Assembly: GCF_900537115.1 (NCBI RefSeq)
Contig: NZ_UNRG01000004.1
Location: 92,384 to 156,383, forward strand
DNA length: 64,000 nucleotides
Reading direction: 5' to 3'
From: Arthrobacter sp. Alg241-R88
GTDB taxonomy: Bacteria > Actinomycetota > Actinomycetes > Actinomycetales > Micrococcaceae
Shown: piece after piece, positions 17,315 to 26,219 of the stretch
Position numbering within the stretch: position 1 is the stretch's first letter
How the letters are laid out: the number at the start of each line of letters is the position of its first letter
Notes under the pieces: model-generated
The model's input: the letters and a program-made list of their open reading frames with translations, nothing else
What the model was told of the DNA's origin: nothing
Databases searched by the model: none
Translations under genes and position numbers: made by a program

Positions 17315-19060
17315 TCAGGCGATGCTGGCCAGGACGTCTCCGCGTGCGACGGCGGATCCTGGCTCCTGCGCTCCCCTTGCCACCGTTCCCGGCCGGTGGG
17401 CGGCCACAGTGGTTTCCATCTTCATGGCTTCCAGCACCGCGATGGGCTGGCCGGCTTCAACTTGGTCTCCCGAGTCCACCAGCCACTTCACCAGTGAGCC
17501 GGCCATCGGAGACACGAGCCTGTCATCCTGGCCGTCCGCCGCAGCACCCCGCGCGTCAACGGCAGCCGTCACGGAACTGCCACCGCCGTTGACCAGCGCT
17601 TCGTAAATCCGGGAGGGCAGCCCCAGCTGGACCGCCTTGCCGTCCAGCTCCACGGTGATGGTGTTTCGGGCTGACGCGGGGGCGGTGCGGGCTATCTCGG
17701 GAGAAGCCGCGAGGGGCTCAGCGAACTCGTTTTCAATCCAGGTGGTATGGACGCCCAACCGGTCTCCGGCGGTGAAGTCCGGGTGGCGCACCACTGCCCG
17801 GTGGAAGGGAAGCACCGTGGGCAGGCCCTTGATCTGCATCTCGTCCAGGGCTGCCCGTGCCCGGCGCAGGGCCTGGTTCCGGTCTTCCCCGTGCACAATG
17901 AGTTTGGCCAGGAGCGAGTCGTAGTGTCCGGACACTACGGAGCCGGAGCGGACCCCGCTGTCCACGCGGATACCGGCGCCGGTGGGCGGCTCGAAAGCCT
18001 CGACAATTCCGGGTCCCGGCAGGAATCCGCGGGCCGGATCCTCGGCGTTGAGCCTGAATTCGATGGCATGCCCGCGCGGTTCGGGATCCGCGGTGAGCGA
18101 GAGCGTGCCGCCGGCAGCGATCCGGAACTGTTCCCGGACCAGGTCCACGCCGGACGTTTCCTCGGTGACCGGGTGCTCCACCTGGAGCCTGGTATTTACC
18201 TCAAGGAAGGAGATGATGCCGTCCTTGCCGACGAGGTACTCCACCGTTCCTGCGCCGTGGTAGTCCGCTTCCCGGCAGATGGCTTTGGCTGACGCATGGA
18301 TCTGCGCACGCTGGTCTGCTGTCAGGAATGGCGCCGGCGCCTCCTCGACGAGCTTCTGGTTACGGCGCTGCAGGGAGCAGTCCCGGGTGCCCAGCACCAC
18401 CACGTTGCCGTGGGTGTCCGCCAGGACCTGCGCCTCAACGTGCCGCGGCTGGTCCAGGAAGCGCTCAACGAAGCATTCGCCGCGACCGAAGGCAGCAGTG
18501 GACTCCCGGACTGCCGAATCAAAGGCGTCTTCAACGTCTTCGAGGCGCCGGGCAACTTTCAGGCCTCGCCCGCCACCGCCAAACGCCGCCTTGATGGCCA
18601 CCGGCAGGCCGTACTCCTGTGCGAAGGCGAGGACTTCGCCTGCATTGGCCACCGGGCCGTCACTGCCGGGAACCAGCGGGGCGCCGGCCCTGACGGCGAT
18701 GTCCCGGGCGGTCACCTTGTTACCCAGTGCGCGGATGGATTCCGGCGTAGGGCCTATCCAGGTCAGACCGGCATCCAGCACGGCCTGGGCGAAGTCGGCA
18801 TTCTCGGACAGGAACCCGTAGCCGGGATGCACTGCGTCAGCGCCGGAGCGCCGCGCCACAGCAATCACTTTCGCCATGTCCAGGTAGGTCTCGGCCCCGG
18901 TTGAACCGCCGAGCGCATACGCTTCGTCTGCCATCCGCACGTGGAGCGCGTCGGCGTCCGGATCCGAGTACACCGCCACGGATTGCAGGCCGGAGTCGTA
19001 ACAGGCGCGGACGATGCGGACGGCAATCTCGCCGCGGTTGGCGATCAGGACTTTTTTCAT
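17315..19060 (-). CDS. Biotin carboxylase with C-terminal biotinyl domain
   Basis: 581 residues, [20 protein letters not shown] onward. Biotin carboxylase N, ATP-grasp and C domains cover ~1-445 ([13 protein letters not shown] as P-loop, [14 protein letters not shown] as catalytic block). A linker follows, and the last ~70 residues are a biotin carrier with EAMKMET carrying the target Lys. It normally supplies carboxybiotin to a carboxyltransferase, but none is encoded here. It overlaps the pxpBC stop by 4 nt, so it belongs to the 5-oxoprolinase operon; its partner may be shared acyl-CoA carboxylase subunits elsewhere. Confidence 0.9.
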   Translation of the reverse strand: MKKVLIANRGEIAVRIVRACYDSGLQSVAVYSDPDADALHVRMADEAYALGGSTGAETYLDMAKVIAVARRSGADAVHPGYGFLSENADFAQAVLDAGLTWIGPTPESIRALGNKVTARDIAVRAGAPLVPGSDGPVANAGEVLAFAQEYGLPVAIKAAFGGGGRGLKVARRLEDVEDAFDSAVRESTAAFGRGECFVERFLDQPRHVEAQVLADTHGNVVVLGTRDCSLQRRNQKLVEEAPAPFLTADQRAQIHASAKAICREADYHGAGTVEYLVGKDGIISFLEVNTRLQVEHPVTEETSGVDLVREQFRIAAGGTLSLTADPEPRGHAIEFRLNAEDPARGFLPGPGIVEAFEPPTGAGIRVDSGVRSGSVVSGHYDSLLAKLIVHGEDRNQALRRARAALDEMQIKGLPTVLPFHRAVVRHPDFTAGDRLGVHTTWIENEFAEPLAASPEIARTAPASARNTITVELDGKAVQLGLPSRIYEALVNGGGSSVTAAVDARGAAADGQDDRLVSPMAGSLVKWLVDSGDQVEAGQPIAVLEAMKMETTVAAHRPGTVARGAQEPGSAVARGDVLASIA

Positions 19061-20703
19061 GACGGGATTCTTTCGGAAATAGTGTCTTTGGCGGCTTGTG
19101 CGAGGGGTTCCAGCGTCGCGGCATCAACCACCGTGAACCGGACGTGTCCGCCGGGCGGGACCTGGGCGGCGGCGGGGAGGTCTTCGGGGATCACCACGGC
19201 GATCACGGGGTACCCGCCGGTTATGGGATGGTCAGCGAGGAAGATGACGGGATGCCCGCTGGGGGGAACCTGGAGCGCGCCGGCTACTGCGCCCTCGCTG
19301 GGGAGCTCCCCCGTGCGGCTGCGTTCGAGGGGGCGTCCGCGGCCGGGGTCCGGCACCAGGCGCACGCCGATCCTGTTTGACTGGTCCGAGACCTGCCATT
19401 GCTGTTGGGTGAGGACCTGGACAGCTTCCTCGGGGAACCAGTCCTCGCGGGGGCCCAAGGTCACCCTGAGTTCGGTGGTTCCGGCTCCAACCCGCAGTGC
19501 GGACGGCTCCGGATGACCCACCGACGTTCGTTCAGTTGCAGGAGCCACGCGCACCCGGGTGCCGGCTGCGAGTGGAGCAGGACCCAGTCCGGACATGGTG
19601 TCGGTGGAACGGCTGCCGAGGACCGACGGAACATCGAATCCGCCGCGGACGGCCAGGTAGGTGCGCAGTCCGAGGGCCGGCGCTCCCGCGGTGAGGCTTT
19701 CGCCGTCGAGCAGTGCGAACGGAGCGCAAGGGTCCGGCCGGCGCAGCAGGACGCCTTCGGCGGAGCGGACCTCGAGGGGGGCGGCGGCGCCGGTTACTGC
19801 TGCCACCTGGTCACCCAAGGCCCTTACGGTGAGCCCGCCGAGAAGATTTTCGACGACGGCGGCAGCGGGGCCGTTTCCCACCAGCCTGTTTGCCTGGCGG
19901 GCTGATTGCTGGTCGGCGGCGCCGGAGGCGGAGACACCGAGGTCCCCCAGTCCCGGCCGGCCCAGATCCTGCAGCAGGGACTGCAGGCCGGGCTGCAGGA
20001 TCTCGAGTCCGGAGCGGACGGCATCGGGCCGGTCCGCATCCGTCTCCTCCATGGAAATAAGCGCGGCGCCGGCGGGCTCCGTCAACGAGTCAACGGCCAC
20101 GTAACGGACTGTGTCTCCGGGCCGGATCAGCGCGGGCTGCTCCCGTTCCAGATCCCACATCACGGCGGAGGTGCGTCCGATCAGCTGCCAACCGCCCGGC
20201 GACTGCCGGGGATACACCGCGGAAAATTCGCCCCCCAAGGCAACGGAACCGGCAGGAACAGCTGTCCGGGGTGTAGGCCTGCGCGGAACGGTGAGGCTGT
20301 TGTTCCCGCCCACCAGATAGGCGAATCCCGGCGCGAAGCCGCCAAAGGCAGCCGTCCAGAGCTGGCCCGTGTGGGCGGCAACCACACCGTCCGCGCCGAG
20401 CCCGGTGAGGCGCCCCACCTCGGCGAGGTCTTCGCCGTCGTACACCACTTCAATGGTGACCTCCCGGCCCCCGACTTTCCGGGCGCCTTCGAGCTGGAAC
20501 TGTTCGACGGCGGTACGTGCCCCCCGTGCCTGCGCCTGGCTGGCGAATTTCACCAGGACGGTCGCAGCTGCGGCAATAGCGTCCAACTGTCCCGGCAAGG
20601 GAGCCGCCTGGACACGCTGGTGGAAGGCCAGCACGGAGTTAAGGTCGGCCAGTTCCACCAGCAGGGCGCGGGGTCCGGCCCAGCGGATTCCGGTGATGCT
20701 CAC
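19057..20703 (-). CDS. pxpB-pxpC: 5-oxoprolinase subunits B and C fused (PxpB-PxpC; KipI-KipA)
   Basis: 548 residues. Residues 1 to ~205 are the PxpB/KipI (allophanate hydrolase subunit 1-like) domain, with [13 protein letters not shown] and [11 protein letters not shown]. From ~222 onward is the PxpC/KipA (subunit 2-like) domain, beginning [32 protein letters not shown] and containing [21 protein letters not shown]. With PxpA it forms the ATP-dependent 5-oxoprolinase that opens L-5-oxoproline to L-glutamate. Overlaps pxpA and the biotin carboxylase gene by 4 nt each. Separate genes are more common, so the fusion is notable. Confidence 0.92.
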   Translation of the reverse strand: MSITGIRWAGPRALLVELADLNSVLAFHQRVQAAPLPGQLDAIAAAATVLVKFASQAQARGARTAVEQFQLEGARKVGGREVTIEVVYDGEDLAEVGRLTGLGADGVVAAHTGQLWTAAFGGFAPGFAYLVGGNNSLTVPRRPTPRTAVPAGSVALGGEFSAVYPRQSPGGWQLIGRTSAVMWDLEREQPALIRPGDTVRYVAVDSLTEPAGAALISMEETDADRPDAVRSGLEILQPGLQSLLQDLGRPGLGDLGVSASGAADQQSARQANRLVGNGPAAAVVENLLGGLTVRALGDQVAAVTGAAAPLEVRSAEGVLLRRPDPCAPFALLDGESLTAGAPALGLRTYLAVRGGFDVPSVLGSRSTDTMSGLGPAPLAAGTRVRVAPATERTSVGHPEPSALRVGAGTTELRVTLGPREDWFPEEAVQVLTQQQWQVSDQSNRIGVRLVPDPGRGRPLERSRTGELPSEGAVAGALQVPPSGHPVIFLADHPITGGYPVIAVVIPEDLPAAAQVPPGGHVRFTVVDAATLEPLAQAAKDTISERIPS

Positions 20704-21458
20704 GCAAAGCTCCGGACGGTGACACCGCTGGCCTCGAGCCCCGCCCTCACAGCTCCGGCCATCGCTACGGCACCGGGGGTGTCGCCGTGTACGCAGATGC
20801 TGTCCGCCTGGACGTGCAGGACGCTGCCGTCCCGGGCGATGATTTTGCCTTCGGTGGCCAGGAGCACCATGTTCCTGGTGACCGCTTCATTGTTGTGCAG
20901 CACCGAGCCCGGCTCCCGCCGCGATACCAGGGTGCCGTCCGGGTTGTAGGCGCGGTCGGCGAAGGCTTCCGCCCTGGCCTGGAGGCCCCGGGCCTCCGCC
21001 TTCCGCAGCGCCACCGATCCGGGGAGGAGGAGTAGCGGCAGCCCTGGGCTGAAGGCGTGCACGGCATCAACCACGGCCGCGGCATGGACTTCGTGGTGGA
21101 CGATCGCGTTGTACAGGGCGCCGTGGGGCTTGACGTACTTGATCTCTGACCCAGCGGCGCGGGCAAGGGCCTGCAGGGCTCCCAGTTGGTAGAGCACGTC
21201 GTCGGCGAGTTCGGCAGCGGAGCAGTCCAGGAACCGGCGGCCGAAACCGGCCAGGTCCCGGTAGCCGACGTGCGCTCCGATGGTCACCCCGGCGGCCACG
21301 GCATCGCGGCAGGTCTGCGCGATGGTGCTGGGGTCCCCGGCGTGGAAACCGCAGGCCACGTTGGCGCTGGTGACGTGGCGGAATACAGCCGCGTCATCGC
21401 CCAAGGTCCAGCTGCCGAAGGACTCTCCGACGTCGCTGTTCAGATCGATGGATTGCAT
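20700..21458 (-). CDS. pxpA: 5-oxoprolinase subunit A (LamB/YcsF family)
   Basis: 252 residues from the ATG at 21458, giving the canonical N-terminus [22 protein letters not shown]. The family blocks [38 protein letters not shown] and KPHGALYN are intact. It is the first gene of the operon pxpA-pxpBC-biotin carboxylase-gntR. A perfect FadR-type palindrome 53 bp upstream marks the promoter. Upstream in-frame sequence to 21551 overlaps that operator and was excluded. Confidence 0.94.
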   Translation of the reverse strand: MQSIDLNSDVGESFGSWTLGDDAAVFRHVTSANVACGFHAGDPSTIAQTCRDAVAAGVTIGAHVGYRDLAGFGRRFLDCSAAELADDVLYQLGALQALARAAGSEIKYVKPHGALYNAIVHHEVHAAAVVDAVHAFSPGLPLLLLPGSVALRKAEARGLQARAEAFADRAYNPDGTLVSRREPGSVLHNNEAVTRNMVLLATEGKIIARDGSVLHVQADSICVHGDTPGAVAMAGAVRAGLEASGVTVRSFA

Positions 21459-21510
21459 TGTGACCCTCGTCTCAGGTTGGCTTCTCCAACCATCATGCCC
21501 GATAGACCAG

Positions 21511-21525
21511 GATTGTTCAACAATC
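21511..21525. promoter_or_regulatory. GntR (FadR-type) operator before pxpA
   Basis: GATTGTTCAACAATC is a perfect 15-nt palindrome that contains the same 13-mer found at 14340-14352. It lies 53 bp upstream of the pxpA start codon, consistent with repression by the operon's own GntR protein. Confidence 0.8.
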
Positions 21526-21571
21526 TTTGGGAGGCTGGTCGGGCGGATCAATCCGAAGTCAGTCTCCGGGG

Positions 21572-21952
21572 TCAGTCCTGATGGAGCTGGATGTAGTTGC
21601 CGCAGCCGTCGTCGAACACGGCGCTTATCCCGGAGGGGTCTTCCGCCGGTTCGCCGCGGAAGCTCACTCCCTCCCTGGTAAGCCGCTCGTACTCCGCCTG
21701 CACGTCCGGGACACCAAAAACAATCGCAGGCATGCCGGCCTTGTACAGTCCGTTCATGTAGTCCGCAGCAATCGGGTTGTCGCTGGGTTCCAGCAGCAGG
21801 CCCACTGAGCCCTGGTCCGCACCGGGGTCCTTAATGATGAACAGGTTGTACTCGGGCATGGCCATCAGCGTCTCGAAGCCGAGCGTCCCGGTGTAGAAGG
21901 TATGGGCCGCGGCGGGGTCCTGAACGTGGATGCTGCACATTTTGAGTCTCAT
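21572..21952 (-). CDS. VOC-family (glyoxalase-like) protein
   Basis: 126 residues from the ATG at 21952 ([29 protein letters not shown]). The paired beta-alpha-beta-beta-beta units of the vicinal oxygen chelate fold are visible: His in SIHVQD, Glu in LLLEPSD, and the C-terminal [14 protein letters not shown] with a Glu-to-Gln type ligand position. Such single-domain proteins include glyoxalases, thiol transferases and antibiotic-binding proteins. No neighbour suggests a substrate. Confidence 0.87.
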   Translation of the reverse strand: MRLKMCSIHVQDPAAAHTFYTGTLGFETLMAMPEYNLFIIKDPGADQGSVGLLLEPSDNPIAADYMNGLYKAGMPAIVFGVPDVQAEYERLTREGVSFRGEPAEDPSGISAVFDDGCGNYIQLHQD

Positions 21953-22105
21953 GGTCCCAAGGTACGTGCCGCCGACCGGCCCGGAAAGCCCCGCCCTTGC
22001 CATGCGGCGGTCTGCCACAGCCATTGACCCAAGAACGGGAAGGGGCTGGAATGGAAGGACCAGCCCGGCGTTTTCCGCCCGGGCCTGTGGACGTGGAGGT
22101 GCAAG

Positions 22106-22705
22106 GTGGCAGCCATCGCAGAATCCCTGTTCCAGGGGGCGTGGGTCCTTCTACTGTGTGGATCTGTGCTGGTGGGCAGCGTTGCGGCCACCGTTTTCCA
22201 GGTACGTCGGCGTGCCCTCGCCGGGACAGGCACGGAACCTGAGCGTTCGGACCAGTTGTTCTGGGACCTGTTCCTCGGCGCGGCGGTGGCCCTTCCCGCC
22301 CTGCTCATCCCCGCCCTGGCATCCCCCTGGGCAGGGCTCGTCCTCTGCGGCGCGGCCGTAGCTTCCGGTGTCGCGGCCTACCGGGCCAGCCCGCGGATGG
22401 TGGCTTGGCTGTCCCTTCGGCGGCAGCGCCGGGAGTACCTGCCCCTGCACACGGCTGCACAGGCTGAACACAGCGTGCTGCTGGAGCGCTGGCGCCGGTA
22501 CGAACTGGATCCCGCGTATTGCATCGACTACCCTGCCATGACCGACGTCCGGCTGCCCCAGACCGCCGCCGTTATTAAGGCCATGCGCGAGGCCGAGCAG
22601 CTCCGGGCCGCGGGGCACCATGGGTACCCGCCCGCCGTCGAGCGCTTTGGCCGCGCTCTCGCCGCCGCCGAGCAGGCGGCAGGAATCCCCGCCAGCAGAC
22701 ACTGA
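22106..22705 (+). CDS. Hypothetical membrane protein
   Basis: 199 residues from GTG 22106, preceded by GGAGG. Three hydrophobic segments lie in the first ~105 residues: about 8-30 (GAWVLLLCGSVLVGSVAATVF), 50-70 (DLFLGAAVALPALLIPAL) and 73-90 (GLVLCGAAVASGVAAYRA). The remaining cytosolic part is helical and charged, with a conserved-looking LLERWRRYELDPAYCIDYPAMTDVRLPQTAAVIKAM segment. I recognise that segment from actinobacterial hypothetical proteins but know no function. Confidence 0.72.
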   Translation: MAAIAESLFQGAWVLLLCGSVLVGSVAATVFQVRRRALAGTGTEPERSDQLFWDLFLGAAVALPALLIPALASPWAGLVLCGAAVASGVAAYRASPRMVAWLSLRRQRREYLPLHTAAQAEHSVLLERWRRYELDPAYCIDYPAMTDVRLPQTAAVIKAMREAEQLRAAGHHGYPPAVERFGRALAAAEQAAGIPASRH

Positions 22706-22777
22706 CTGCCGGCCCGCGCATTAACTGCTGTGTCGCAGCCGCTGGAGTCCGGCGGCGCAGCGCCGTAGCATCCGAGG

Positions 22778-23377
22778 ATGGAGCCCCAAGAAACGGAAAG
22801 CCGTGACCGGTTCGGCAGGCGGCTGGAGGACCGGGAAGTCTGGCGCCAGGCCATTACGCTGGAGGCTGCCGGTGAGCTGACCGCGCGCTGGCTGGAGGGC
22901 CACAGCGAGTATCAGGCCGCCACCTTCACTGCCACCTACGACGCCGAGACCGCAGCCATCGCGCCCGGGCTCGCTGCCCTGAACCGGAGCGGGGTATTCA
23001 CGAAGGAATCACAACCGGGGCTGCGCTCAGCCGGCGTTGCCCAGCGCCAGTACGTCACCGGCTTTTGCAGTGCAGACGTCGCCGCGGAACTCCTGGCACT
23101 CTCCACCCGGTCCGAACTGGTCGCCGTAGTGCATGCCCCGAGCGAGTCAAGCAGTGCAGCCATCCCGGTCACCGTTGACGGCGGCGAGGTGGTGACCGTC
23201 CTTGGGTCCAGCGAGAACCCCGTGACGGAGGAGCAGATCCAGGACTGGGCCGATGAAACCAACGAAACGCTGGCGCTCCTGCTCGCGGATTCCTGGTACG
23301 TCGAGATCCTGGACCCGTCCTGGGGCCGGGACAACGTGCTGCTGCCCGCCGTCCTCGGCGCCCTGAACGGTCAATAG
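22778..23377 (+). CDS. Hypothetical protein (DUF6919-like)
   Basis: 199 residues with coding-like composition. The region VWRQAITLEAAGELTARWLEGHSEYQAATF to GLAALNRSGVFTKESQPGLRSAGVAQRQYVTGFC resembles a family seen in Streptomyces and other actinobacteria (recalled as DUF6919; I cannot confirm it). No signal peptide or membrane segment. It stands between a membrane protein gene and a convergent PPOX gene. Confidence 0.7.
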   Translation: MEPQETESRDRFGRRLEDREVWRQAITLEAAGELTARWLEGHSEYQAATFTATYDAETAAIAPGLAALNRSGVFTKESQPGLRSAGVAQRQYVTGFCSADVAAELLALSTRSELVAVVHAPSESSSAAIPVTVDGGEVVTVLGSSENPVTEEQIQDWADETNETLALLLADSWYVEILDPSWGRDNVLLPAVLGALNGQ

Positions 23378-23380
23378 GAC

Positions 23381-23863
23381 CTACAGCTCTACGGTGCCGC
23401 TTTCGCCCACGCTCATCCGGCTGTGGGTGACCTTGGACTTGACCCACTGGAACACCGTCGCGGCGGTCCCGCCGGGGCTGGTCCAGTACTCGGCGGAGTC
23501 GGAATCGACGCGGAGCAGGCACACCTCAGGAGTGTCCGGGCCATCCGGGAACCACGCTTCAACGGCCTGGTTCCACATCCCCCGGATCTTCTCCCGGTCC
23601 GTTACCAACTCAGCGGTTCCGGCAACGGAGACCCACTCAGTGTTCTTGCCAAAGGAAACGTTCACGCGCGGGTCAGCCCGGACATGGGCAACCTGCGAGG
23701 TGCCGAGGCCGGTGAAGAACCACATGTCGCCGTCGTCTTTTACGTCCTGGACCGCCAGCGGCCGGCTGACGAGGGCGCCTTCTTCATTGATGGTGGTCAA
23801 CATTCCGATGCGGGAATCGTTAATGATGTCCGTGACCTTGCTGATGCTCTCGGTGTCAGTCAT
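23381..23863 (-). CDS. Pyridoxamine 5'-phosphate oxidase-family (general stress protein 26-like) protein
   Basis: 160 residues with the split beta-barrel flavin-binding fold: IGMLTTINEEGALVSRPLAVQ, GDMWFFTGLGTSQVAHVRADPRVNVSF and KNTEWVSVAGTAELVTDREKI. This matches general-stress protein 26-like members, which bind FMN, FAD or F420 rather than acting in vitamin B6 synthesis. Ends convergent with the hypothetical gene, 3 nt apart. A perfect TAAGCATGCTTA palindrome is upstream. Confidence 0.88.
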   Translation of the reverse strand: MTDTESISKVTDIINDSRIGMLTTINEEGALVSRPLAVQDVKDDGDMWFFTGLGTSQVAHVRADPRVNVSFGKNTEWVSVAGTAELVTDREKIRGMWNQAVEAWFPDGPDTPEVCLLRVDSDSAEYWTSPGGTAATVFQWVKSKVTHSRMSVGESGTVEL

Positions 23864-23917
23864 GTTTCACCTCGTTCGTCTGCATGCGGGGACGCTCCCC
23901 ATCCGCCAGCCTATTGG

Positions 23918-23929
23918 TAAGCATGCTTA
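23918..23929. promoter_or_regulatory. 12-bp palindrome upstream of the PPOX gene
   Basis: TAAGCATGCTTA is a perfect palindrome 55 bp before the PPOX start. It could be an operator for a dimeric regulator. No regulator gene is adjacent on that side and no family is assigned. Confidence 0.35.
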
Positions 23930-23936
23930 GATTCCA

Positions 23937-23968
23937 CCCGGCGGGCTGTCTTTTCGCCGCCCGCCGGG
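23937..23968 (-). terminator. Hairpin downstream of putrescine oxidase
   Basis: CCCGGCGGGC (23937-23946) pairs with 23959-23968 as a 10-bp GC stem, 20 nt beyond the putrescine oxidase stop. It lacks a U-tract, so intrinsic termination is uncertain. Confidence 0.5.
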
Positions 23969-23987
23969 CTGTCAGGGATGTCCGGGC

Positions 23988-25373
23988 TTAGGCAGGGACC
24001 GTCACGCGCGCCGCTTCGCAGATGCGTTCCGCGGTGCGGCGGCCCATCCGGATGGCGCCGTCAACGTGCTGATAGCCTTCGGCCGCCAGGTCCGAGGACG
24101 ACCAGAAGATGGGCCCGACGGCGGCGTGCTGGTCTTTGCCGTAGCGGTGCAGGCCGCCGAGGTCGTAGCTGGAGGCGTAGGCGCCGCGGGTCCATTCCTC
24201 CGAACCCCAGTCCGACTCGTAATAGACCTCGGGCTCCAGCGCCTCGGCGCCAAGGAATCCGGCAATGGACTCCAGCACCGCGCCCTTGCGTTCTTCCGGG
24301 CTCAACTCGAAGACGGCGTCGGCCTTTTCGTCCGAGATAAAGCCCACCAGGGTTCCCCTGGTGTCCCCGAAGTTGGTGTTGTCGTAGACCTCCTGGACCA
24401 GGGATCCGGCGCCGAAGCAGGTTCCGGACAGGCCGGAGTTCCGCCAGAACGGGCGGCTGTAGACCGCGTGGACCTTGATGACCAGGCCCAGTGACTGGTG
24501 CTGGTGCATCTGGTGCTGGCGGCGGGGCAGCGGCGGGTTGAACGAGACGCGGGAATAGAGGTTGGGCGGCACGGCCATGATCACGAACCGGGCTTTCACA
24601 GTGGCCCGTTCCGAGACGACGGTGACGCGGTGCCCGCCCTCGGCGTCCGGCTCCCAGTTGATGGTGCGCACCGGGGAGTCAAGGACGACGTCGTCCCCCA
24701 GCTCCTGCGCGAGCAGCAGGGAAACCTGCTGCATGCCGCCCACGACGCGCCGGTCCAGGATGAAGTCCTCGTCGGTGAGGTGGGTGAAGGACCCGGCCGA
24801 GGCGGCCATCAGCACTGCCTGCAGGGCCGAGAAGGCGTGGGCCGGCTTGGTAAGCATGCCGCCGGCGATGAACAGGCCGATATTGTTGCAAGCTTCCTCA
24901 TTGGCCGAGTTCTGCCGCAGCCAGTGGTGGAAGGAGACGGTGTCCAGCTCGCGTGCTTTCGGATGGGCCCACGGCTCGGTGGCGCCGATCTCGGCGGCCA
25001 GCGCGTCAAGCAGCCTGATCAGCTTGTCCATCTCGGCTTTGGTGTCCGGATCCACGGGGAAGGTGTCCCCTGTATAGCGGACGGGCACGCCGTCGGCTCC
25101 GATGTACATCGAGTCGCCGTCGCGGTACCGGGGATAGGTCTGCAGGCCGAGTTCGTCGAGCAGCTCCAGGAGCACGGTCTGGTCCGGCGAGACCCACTGG
25201 CCGCCGATCTCCAGCATGGCCCCGTCCACCGTGTCGGTCCAGGTGCGGCCGCCTACGCGGTCGCGCGCCTCAAGCACGGCGACGCTCAGGCCGGCCTTCT
25301 TCAGTTCACGGGCTGCGGTAAGTCCGGACGGCCCGGCTCCAACGACCACAACGTCGCGGTTCAGGTTCAGCAT
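23988..25373 (-). CDS. puo: Flavin monoamine oxidase, probably putrescine oxidase
   Basis: 461 residues from ATG 25373 (AGAGGAC just upstream). The FAD Rossmann motif VVVVGAGPSGLTAARELKKAG and EARDRVGGRTWTD are at the N-terminus; DGAMLEIGGQWVSPDQT and the C-terminal GYQHVDGAIRMGRRTAERIC complete the amine oxidase fold. The overall pattern is closest, as I recall, to actinobacterial putrescine oxidases, which convert putrescine to 4-aminobutanal with O2, releasing NH3 and H2O2. It is divergent from a TetR gene with a perfect palindrome between them. The long upstream ORF extension runs antisense through tetR and is spurious. Confidence 0.88.
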   Translation of the reverse strand: MLNLNRDVVVVGAGPSGLTAARELKKAGLSVAVLEARDRVGGRTWTDTVDGAMLEIGGQWVSPDQTVLLELLDELGLQTYPRYRDGDSMYIGADGVPVRYTGDTFPVDPDTKAEMDKLIRLLDALAAEIGATEPWAHPKARELDTVSFHHWLRQNSANEEACNNIGLFIAGGMLTKPAHAFSALQAVLMAASAGSFTHLTDEDFILDRRVVGGMQQVSLLLAQELGDDVVLDSPVRTINWEPDAEGGHRVTVVSERATVKARFVIMAVPPNLYSRVSFNPPLPRRQHQMHQHQSLGLVIKVHAVYSRPFWRNSGLSGTCFGAGSLVQEVYDNTNFGDTRGTLVGFISDEKADAVFELSPEERKGAVLESIAGFLGAEALEPEVYYESDWGSEEWTRGAYASSYDLGGLHRYGKDQHAAVGPIFWSSSDLAAEGYQHVDGAIRMGRRTAERICEAARVTVPA

Positions 25374-25411
25374 GATGTCCTCTCTTGGGTCCCCGCAGTG
25401 ATGGGGACCAC

Positions 25412-25432
25412 TAAATGAATGCCATTCATTTA
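25412..25432. promoter_or_regulatory. TetR operator between putrescine oxidase and tetR
   Basis: TAAATGAATG (25412-25421), a central C, and the exact reverse complement (25423-25432) make a perfect 21-nt palindrome. It sits 39 bp before the oxidase start and 80 bp before the tetR start, ideal for regulating both promoters. Confidence 0.85.
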
Positions 25433-25511
25433 TTAGAACTATAGCGGCTCCCTGCACGGACCGGAAGTGCCGGATGGAATAATGCTGGAGACCACCAGAG
25501 AAAGGCCAGTA

Positions 25512-26213
25512 ATGCCGGCAGTACCAGCTGTACAGGGACGCGCCGCCGGAAAACCCGGCACCGCCAGGCGGCGGGCGGGCCGGCCCTCGGCCGCACTGCT
25601 GGACAAAGCCGGGATCACGGCGGCGGCGCTGGAACTGATCAGCCGCAAGGGCTACGACGGCCTGACCATGGCGGGCCTGGCCAAGGAACTGGACGTGGCG
25701 CCGTCGGCCCTTTACAACCATGTGGCCGCCAAACGGGACGTCCTGCTCCTGGTGGAGGACCACCTCACCTCGCTGGTGGATGTGTCCGATTTTGGCTCGG
25801 CCCCGTGGGAGGAGGCGGTGCGCAGCTGGGCGTGGAGCTACCGCAATGTCTTCGCCGAGCACACCCCGCTGATTCCGGTGATCGCCGTCCTTCCGGTAAC
25901 GGATGCGCCGCAGACACTGGCGATGTACGAAACAGTGAGCAAGGGCTTTCTCGACGCCGGCTTCCCCCAGGACCGCGTCGTGTCCTCCATCGTGGCGCTG
26001 GAGTCCTTTATCTTCGGCTCCGCGTACGACGTGACCGCACCCGAGGACATCTTCGAGGCGGGATCCATGGCCGGCACCACGCCGAACTTCACCGCAGCCG
26101 TCCGGAGCGCCGCCGCCCAGAGCGGTGCCCAAGGGCGGGGCCGGCCGGCGGACGTGGCGTTCGAGCTAGGGCTCGAGGCGCTGATCTCAGGGCTCGGTGC
26201 CCTGCGGGGCTGA
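25512..26213 (+). CDS. TetR-family regulator of putrescine oxidase
   Basis: 233 residues from ATG 25512 (GAAAGG before it); in-frame GTG 25467 and ATG 25482 are alternatives. The TetR helix-turn-helix is clear: ITAAALELISRKGYDGLTMAGLAKELDVAPSALYNHVAAKRDVLL. The C-terminal part is a TetR_C-type ligand domain (VIAVLPVTDAPQTLAMYETVSKGFLDAGF). Divergent position and the shared palindrome indicate that it controls the oxidase and itself, with a polyamine or its aldehyde as possible inducer. Confidence 0.9.
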   Translation: MPAVPAVQGRAAGKPGTARRRAGRPSAALLDKAGITAAALELISRKGYDGLTMAGLAKELDVAPSALYNHVAAKRDVLLLVEDHLTSLVDVSDFGSAPWEEAVRSWAWSYRNVFAEHTPLIPVIAVLPVTDAPQTLAMYETVSKGFLDAGFPQDRVVSSIVALESFIFGSAYDVTAPEDIFEAGSMAGTTPNFTAAVRSAAAQSGAQGRGRPADVAFELGLEALISGLGALRG

Positions 26214-26219
26214 GAGTCC

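Noticed and set aside
25374..26132. N-terminal extension of putrescine oxidase to 714 residues
   Set aside because: It runs antisense through tetR and the operator; the FAD motif starts at ATG 25373 with a good ribosome site.
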